Source of the DNA: Nicotiana tabacum
Taxonomy: Eukaryota > Streptophyta > Magnoliopsida > Solanales > Solanaceae
Assembly: GCF_000715075.1 (NCBI RefSeq)
Contig: NC_134096.1
Coordinates: 117,612,698-117,676,697 of the forward strand
DNA length: 64,000 nt
Reading direction: 5' to 3'
The notes beneath the pieces were generated by a model that worked only from the letters and a program-made list of their open reading frames with translations, had not been told where the DNA came from and made no database searches. This document shows positions 57,511-64,000 of this stretch, piece by piece. Made by a program: the position numbers and the translations under genes. Every line of letters begins with the position of its first letter. Positions within the stretch are counted from its first letter, which is position 1.

Positions 57511-57633
57511 CTTGTGCAAATATTCATAGAAGCCCTCATATAAAAGGGAAACTTGCGCAAATATTCATAGAGACCCTCATGTAAAAGGGAAACTTGTGCA
57601 AATATTCATAAAAACCCTCACGTAAAAGGGATA
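57511..57633. repeat. 41-bp tandem repeat, three units
   Basis: Units start at 57511, 57552 and 57593 with cttg(t/c)gcaaatattcata, then aRaccctca and taaaaggg. Same relative place as the 114-bp array of Tat1, but unrelated in sequence. Confidence 0.9.
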
Positions 57634-57862
57634 ATACTCGGAACCAAAATGCTTTGAAGAAACGACATCTAAGACTACACATAGTAAAACGCGAATTGAA
57701 CAACATGCGCAGAATACTTGAGCAAATGCAAAAGTTAAAGGCTTGCATGAATATTCAAACGAAAGTAAGACTCAAACACCACTTGAACAAAAAGAAGAAA
57801 ATATGTCTTTATTTATAAGAACAGGCCAAAACGTTACAAGTGAAAAATGGGAAAAGAAAAAG

Positions 57863-60535
57863 CTAAACTGTAGCGCCTACGGAACTAGGAGGAATAGAAG
57901 TATCCGCATTGCCGGGAAGAGTAGGCGGTTTCGCCGATGGATCAACGCTTTCCCCAGTTTGGACTTCAGCCTCATCGCCTTCCGATCCTTCTTCAGTTTC
58001 CAAAAACTCGAAACCGAAATCAGAAGAACCTGGAGCATCAGATTGTGCAGGGAGTCCATTTTTTGCAGCCAACTCAAGCTCTCGGGCCTTAGCAATTTCG
58101 GCATCAACATCAATGATACCAGTTTTGGCCTCTTTCAAGGTTTTCCTCTTTATGCTATACATTGAATAAGTTGTTTCAACAATGAGGGAAGCTGCTCGGC
58201 ACTTAAGTTCTTCTTTTAGTTGAATAACCTTGGTGGAAAGGTTTTCCCAGGCGGATCTAGCATATTTGAGGGTGACATCAAGCTCGCGGACAGTTGAACT
58301 AAAGAGCTTATTATGCTCGATAGTTTTCCTGTACTTCTCTTCTAGCTGGGCATGTTTCACCTCCACAACAACAAGCTCTTAACTTTTGGAGTTCAAGACT
58401 GCCTCCAAGTTAATCACTCTTTCAGCAGAGGCAGCCTCACGGTCGGTTGCAGCAAGAACGGCATTTTGGACTTCTGCCCATTTGGCCTTGGCCTCATCAA
58501 AATTAACCTTCATCAGCCCAATTTCTTGGTTGAGGATTACCACTTCTTGCTCGCTTTGCTGCAAATGATCCTCCAAAACAGCGGCCTCAGTAGCTCTGGT
58601 TTCCAGTTCCGAGAGGTGGAGAACAGTCTGGTCCCGTTCCGCCAAAAGTTGATCTCGTGCAGAAGTAAGTCCTTCCTTCTCTCGAATCAAACTTTGAAGG
58701 CTCTCAGAGGCAAGAAAGTTAGCCAATAAAATAATAAGAGGAAAAACTTAGAATGCATTCATTCAAAAGTAGAAGAAATAATAGAGTATAGAAGGAACGT
58801 ACAACCGCGGCATTATGCATAGCATTGTTCAACAAACACTCGCCCGAGAGTGTCTGAATATTTTCCCAATATTTTTCTGAAGCCAAAAGATTCAGGTAAT
58901 TAGCAAGCTCCACCGGTCGTGAGAGCAGGTTGCACCCGGTAGAGACCAAAAGAGTAATGTTCCTCCTTCTTTGTGGATCTTCAGAAGGAGCAACATAATT
59001 TTGCCCCAAGTTCCCGTGAACTGGGGACTGTGGAAGAGGAACACTTTCTTTATGGTCAGGTGCGGCTGATAGAGATGGTGTAGCAACCGTTGGTGGAAGA
59101 GTAGACAAAGATGGAAATGATGTACCAGTTGCTGGAGTTGGTGAAGGTAGATATGAAGCTGATGGAGTTGAAGAGTGAGAAGCAGCTACATCAAATATAG
59201 TGCTGGTTATTTGATACTCGCCAACCAAATATGGCAAGGACTTGGTACTCATCCCCGTAGCACCAGTTGCAGCAATTGGGGCTCAAAAACGGGAGTTGGC
59301 ATATTCTACCATATCAGACTCTCCCCAAAGTGTCGAGACATCGTCTTCAGTTGGTGTAACTATCTCTACAGGTCGAGCATCCCGTTGAGATGATGAGGAT
59401 CGTCGCCTTTTGTGTAAAGAAGTTCCCTCATCATACACTTTTTTATCATCATCAATCATCACGGTGTCTACGACCGACCCAGAAGGAGGACCAGTCATCA
59501 TTGCCACTGGAGATGATTCGGGGGAATCAACCTTTGCCCTTTTATTCTTTTTCCTGGTCACGGGGGAACGTCTTCTCTTTGTTTGTTTATCCTCCGGCCA
59601 AGGACTCTGTAAAGAAATATTTGCACCCAAAACAGGCCCGGAGATACCTGTTCGAGTAAGTGCTTCCTGAAGCAGCCTCGCTGCATCAGCAGGATCAGCC
59701 AAAACGTCCTACTCAGGGACAGCAACAGAGCCCGCATGTAGATCTAATTTCATGAATAAAGTTAGAAGAGTTCAACCAAGTTCTTCATATACAAAAATGT
59801 AAGCAAGGTAAATTAAAGTTACCATGATTTTTGGCCTTCCACCCATATTTAAGGGCTAGTTCTTTCCACGAATGAATTTTGGGCATTGTGACATCCAAAA
59901 TCTTCTGAACCCACCGGTTCAAACCTTCCACCACTGGTGGGAGCCATCGAGTTGCTGAAATATACGAAGGGTGAAGAGATGATACAGCCATAGAAGAATA
60001 TCTCGTAAGAGGAATATTATACAAAGAACTTACGAGTGCGGTTCCAAGCAACCGGAAAGGATGAAGCCGTTGTCAGAATGATGTCGTTGGTGGCAACTGC
60101 AACGAACTGCTCCATCTGCCCACAGTCGTTGTCATCATCCATGCTAGACAACAAAGCATGGTGGCCATGCTTGCAAAGGTCTATCATTCCCCCATAGAAG
60201 ATTTTTGGGGAATAGAGATTCATCACATGAGCTAAGGTTAGCTCCTCCCCAGTTTCTTTGCACAAGCGTCGGAGGCAGGCGATCGTCTTCCACACTGAAG
60301 GACGTACCTGTTCCAAACATACATGGTAGCGAAGGCAAAACTCTGCAATCACGGAATCAAGCTCTCCGCTCAAAGAAAACACACCCAAAGTAAAGGGATA
60401 CGTAAAAAAGTATGTAAAACCTTCCTTGGGAAGGGTCACTCGCTCCGATAGATCAGGAGCAATGATTTCCAACTCATTCAAGCGGCAGTCCTCCTTCACA
60501 ACAAGGATATTGGAAGGACGGATGAAAGAAGGGTA
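57863..60535 (-). pseudogene. Tat2 antisense gene with three 79-base introns, 5' end cut by an LTR insertion
   Basis: Exon A (60034-60535) encodes the 'putative gypsy type transposon' domain: FTYFFTYPFTLGVFSLSGE, CLEQVRPSVWKTIACLRRL and MNLYSPKIFYGGMIDL. Intron 1 59955-60033 (GTAAGT...TCAG, phase 1), exon B 59823-59954 (PTRWLPPVVEGLNRWVQKI...AKNH), intron 2 59744-59822 (GTAACT...TTAG, phase 1), exon C 58803-59743, intron 3 58724-58802 (GTACGT, phase 0; the acceptor reads TTG and so has lost AG), exon D 57863-58723 (coiled coil SLQSLIREKEGLTSARDQLL..., then acidic FLETEEGSEGDEAEVQ). Stops at about 59711 (near exon C start) and 58381. The protein start is missing: codons upstream of VVKEDCRLNELE are cut by the element at 60536. 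Function unknown. Confidence 0.8.
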
Positions 60536-61919
60536 TGTTACACCCCATATTTTCGTACGTAAAAGTATGCCATAAGCAAATTGGTGAAAGCTCGAAAATA
60601 ATATATTACATCCCGCATTTTCGTACGTTAAAGTTTCGTTGTAAGTTAATCAACGTAAGTTCGGGAATGAGATTATAAGCATTATGCTATTTCAAATAAG
60701 TGATGAGTAAATTCATGAAGTTGAGAGGGTAAGCAAGTCGAAGAAAATGAATTTCGCCGAGGTTTGACATTTTGGGATAAAATATAGCCCGAGCTAAAAT
60801 ACCCGATATTTATGGACTAGTACCATACAAGGTACCCCATGGCCATGATAGTAAGGTGTATAAGGTGTGTTAAAAGTAAGTAGTATTTTAAGTAATTTGA
60901 GATAATTCTTAATTATGCGAGTAATTAGTTAATTATTAGTTAATGGGAGATTAACAAGTTGATTAAGGAATTGTGGATAATTAACTAAGGTCTTTGGATG
61001 AGCTCAAGGTGTAGAAACGTGGCAGCCAATTATGTTCAAATTAATGACTCTTAATGTCACACGAAAGGTGGCAAAATTTGAAGAAATTATTGGCCAACTA
61101 TGCCATCAAGTGGGGCCCACTCCCAAAGGTTAAGAAATCCTTTCTAAGATATTTTGTAAATCTCTACAATAACAAGAAAACTTCAGCCAAACACATAGAA
61201 ACGTTACCATCCAAATCACTATCTAATCAAAGAAACATAGCAACTTTAATTCACTTCTGGTATACGTTGATGATTTGCCCACAGTGGCTGAAATGATATG
61301 ATGGGATGCCCTCAGAGGCTTGATGATGTTATGAACAGATATACCTATGCATGGTATGACATTTATACGCATATTCATGACATTATAAAGATGAAATGAT
61401 TCATAAAGCTATGCAGACGTACATATCGAGTCTTTTACTTCATGTTTCTCTCATGTCTATTATTTACTGATTTTCATTCCTTACATACTCGGTACATTAT
61501 TTGTACTGATATCCCTTTTACCTGGGGACGCTGCGTTTCATGCTCGCAGGTCTCGATAGACAGGTCGAGAGTCCTCCAAGTAGGCGATAAGCTCAACAGA
61601 AGATATTGGTGCACTCCATTTGCTCCGGAGTTGCTTGTTTGGTCAGTATAATTTAGATGTGTATGGTTTGGTATGGCGGGGCTCTATCCCGACCTTTATA
61701 ACATTTATGTACTCTTAGAGGCTTGTAGACATATGTCGTGTACGTGAAAGATTGTACGGACTTGTCGGCCTATGTTTTGAGTTTATAAATGATCATGTTG
61801 GCCTATTAGGCCCGTATGTCACGTGTGTATGATGATGTAATAAGAAAGATACGTTACGTGGTACTCGGTTGAGTAAGGTACCGGGTGCCCGTTGCGGCTC
61901 ATCGGTTTGGGTCGTGACA
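60536..61919 (+). repeat. LTR (1384 bp) of a further retrotransposon inserted in Tat2
   Basis: Begins TGTTACACCCCATATTTTCG and ends TTGGGTCGTGACA, followed by tggtatcagagca at 61924-61936, a primer site complementary to initiator tRNA-Met. The five bases before it (gggta, 60531-60535) are the expected target duplication; the other copy is outside the window. Near its start a 30-base segment (ttacaccccatattttcgtacg) is repeated degenerately at about 60605-60630. The open frame at 61054-61296 has no family resemblance. Confidence 0.85.
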
Positions 61920-63413
61920 AAAGTGGTATCAGAGCAGTTTTGTCCTAGGGAGTCTACAAGCCGTGTCTAGTAGAGTTTTATTTATGGGTGTATTGTGCAC
62001 CACACTTATAAGCAGGAGGCTACATGGCATTTAGGACTGTTACTCTTTCTTCTTACTCTAGATCGTGTGGTAGAGCTCAGTTGTAAGAACTCAATTTCCT
62101 AAACTCTATCTTATTCATAATACAACGATGCCTATATCCAGAAAGACGGTTGGTATGGTGAAAGGCAATGAGAGATTCAGAAGATAGATACAAGTTTCAA
62201 CAAGTAAAAGAAGCAAGATGAAGAAGGGTACGAGGCGCCCAGTTAATGAAGATTATCATTATTTACCATTCAGGAAGGGAGATATAAGCATTTTGAGCTA
62301 CCTTCAACAGTAATAGAGGTATGTACAATTGGCCACACCCATCTCATTTATGCCCTATGGGGATTAACAAAGGTAGTATAAGACAAGGACGGGTATCAGG
62401 ATCCGACTAGGGTTAGAGTGACCCAAAATGATGGATAGATTATTTGCGTTAGTTGACATTTCTGAAGGATATTGCAAACGTGCTAATAGATGGTGCACTG
62501 CGAGATGTACGGCCTTGTCGGCCTATGTTTTGAGTTTATAAATGATCATGTTGGCCTAATAGGCCCGTATGTCACGTGTGTATGATGATGTAATAAGAAA
62601 GATACGTTACGTTGGTACTCGGTTGAGTAAGGTACCGGGTGCCCGTTGCGGCCCATCGGTTTGGGTCGTGACAAAAGTGATATCAGAGCAGTTCTTTCCT
62701 AGGGAGTCTACAAGCCATGTCTAGTAGAGTTTTATTTATGGGTGTGTTGTGCACTACACTTATAAGCAGGAGGCTACATGGCATTTAGGACTGTTACTCT
62801 TTCTTCTTACTCTAGATCATGTGGTAGAGCTCAGTTGTAAGAACTCAATTTCCTAAACTCTATCTTATTCATAATACAATGATGCCTATATCTAGAAAGA
62901 CGGTTGGTAAGGGATTGAATACAGATGTGGAAGAGTTGAGTCAGCGGAACTCGATTTTGCATCATGTTTATGATGAGTAAATGTAAGGTCTCCAGCAAAT
63001 CATGTGTGTACTAAGACGTGTGAGCTTCTGGAAAAGGAGCCTTAAGGAAGGAATATCTATCCACCCCTATGGTGAAAGGCAATGAGAGATTCAGAAGATA
63101 GATACAAGTTTCAACAAGTAAAAGAAGCAAGATGAAGAAGGGTACGAGGCGCCCAGTTAATGAAGATTATCATTATTTACCATTCAGGAAGGGAGATATA
63201 AGCATTTTGAGCTACCTTCAACAGTAATAGAGGTATGTACAATTGGCCACACCCATCTCATTTATGCCCTATGGGGATTAACAAAGGTAGTATAAGACAA
63301 GGACGGGTATCAGGATCCGACTGGGGTTAGAGTGACCCAAAATGATGGATAGATTATTTGAGTTAGTTGACATTTCTGAAGGATATTGCAAACGTGCTAA
63401 TAGATGGTGCACT
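61750..63413 (+). repeat. Tandem duplication of LTR end, leader and internal sequence
   Basis: Block A (LTR end, primer site and leader; about 61755-62152) recurs at about 62510-62910 (offset 753). Block B (62155-62499) recurs at 63069-63413 (offset 914). The second copy has 161 bases (about 62911-63068) between A and B that the first lacks. The partial LTR at about 62510-62672 is thus not a real LTR. Confidence 0.88.
61924..61936 (+). other. Primer binding site (initiator tRNA-Met type)
   Basis: TGGTATCAGAGCA, five bases after the LTR end. A mutated copy (tgatatcagagca) occurs at about 62677-62690 within the duplication. Confidence 0.85.
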
Positions 63414-64000
63414 CTAAAATAATACAGCTAGATATGAGTACTACAAGGATAGGTACTGAAATCTTGGAAGGGATAAATATTACCTTAGTATGGCTCCCGT
63501 CCCTAGTAGACAGAAAATGTTAGGCAATCCGAAGTGCCAGTGGATGGAGCAAAGGGGAGCTAAAAGCAAAAGAATGTCTTATTGAGGTTTTCAGAATAAA
63601 GTGATAGACAGAAATGTTAGCAGGTATATAAGAAGAGAGTTAATGTGATACATGGATGACAACGGTAGGACAAAAATATGACTATATTACAGAGTCTATA
63701 GTTAAGTGAAGGAAAAGACGAAAGGTGACAGGCCTTGAGACCACAAAAGAGTAAAGGCCATACAGTCATACCCTCATTTCGAGGAATAAGTTCGTTACTC
63801 TAACGTGATTACTAGAAGAAAAAGTTAGACCCCAGAATCATAGAAATCAGTATGGGCTGGTGAACAAGATAAACTAAATATGAGTTAAGGACTGAGTGAC
63901 TGGATAATAGTCAGCATCATGAGAATTTCATATTATGTTCTGGCGACAATAGAATGGATAACAGAAGAAGATTCATGAGAAATTCAAAGAATGGTCATTC
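63414..64000 (+). other. Internal region of the last retrotransposon, non-coding as seen
   Basis: Purine-rich sequence with stops in all frames. It probably precedes a gag lying beyond the window. Confidence 0.5.

Larger units (their letters stand above)
56576..57862 (+). other. Tat2 3' untranslated region
   Basis: Non-coding element DNA between integrase and the end of the antisense gene. It contains a hairpin at 56797-56862 and a three-unit tandem repeat at 57511-57633. Confidence 0.7.
48070..60535 (+). mobile_element. Tat2: Ty3/gypsy (Tat-type) LTR retrotransposon, interrupted and incomplete
   Basis: 5' LTR 48070-48659, primer site 48661-48680, gag, protease, RT, RNase H domains, integrase, 3' untranslated region with tandem repeat, and antisense gene. 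It is cut by a solo LTR at 50256-52455, and its right side is interrupted at 60535 by another LTR element, so its 3' LTR is not in the window. It is in the opposite orientation to Tat1 and clearly diverged from it, but has the same gene order and primer site. Many stops and frameshifts. Confidence 0.87.

Noticed and set aside
62510..62672. A second true LTR defining a very short element
   Set aside because: It is only the last part of the LTR and is followed by the same leader; it belongs to a tandem duplication.

Overview
The window is nuclear DNA of a flowering plant, most likely a Solanaceae species; the repeat families (gypsy elements of the Tat type with an extra antisense gene, LTRs ending GGGTCGTGACA, copia elements, tRNA-type SINE) suggest Nicotiana or a close relative, but the species is inference. 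There is one intact gene: a 14-exon guanylate-binding-protein-like GTPase (GBPL3 type) on the minus strand, start codon 15713, stop 2303, giving 1074 residues with every splice junction readable. Its 6.4 kb first intron carries a 2.87 kb solo LTR with a perfect 5-bp target duplication, and smaller poly(A) retroposons sit in other introns. Positions 2-169 look like the 3' end of a neighbouring plus-strand gene, and 18092-18824 holds a decayed NAC transcription factor gene.

From about 19.2 kb to the right edge the window is a nest of mobile elements. Tat1 (19158-36785, minus strand, gag, protease, RT, two RNase H domains, integrase) has had a copia element (29163-36739) inserted into its 5' LTR. 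A second copia (36898-43654) sits about 107 bp beyond the Tat1 end. A Mutator-like MITE (44748-46032) lies inside an older inverted-repeat element (about 44550-47125). Tat2 (48070 onward, plus strand) is split by a 2.2 kb solo LTR (50256-52455) within the gag zinc-knuckle codons, and its antisense gene is cut at the 5' side by another LTR element (60536 onward) that runs off the window with an internal tandem duplication. All element ORFs carry stops or frameshifts, so none looks autonomous.

The most notable structures are: (1) both Tat elements carry an antisense gene (N-terminal domain of the 'putative gypsy type transposon' family, then coiled coil and acidic tail) interrupted by three short introns at matching positions and phases, although the two genes are strongly diverged; (2) an approximately 137-bp piece of chloroplast atpB inserted between the codons of the Tat1 protease active site; (3) a 114-bp piece of RT coding sequence inside the 5' LTR, but not the 3' LTR, of the second copia; (4) a 114-bp tandem array made of two 57-bp half-units beside the Tat1 antisense gene; (5) a LINE tail inserted right at a splice acceptor of the intact GBP gene.
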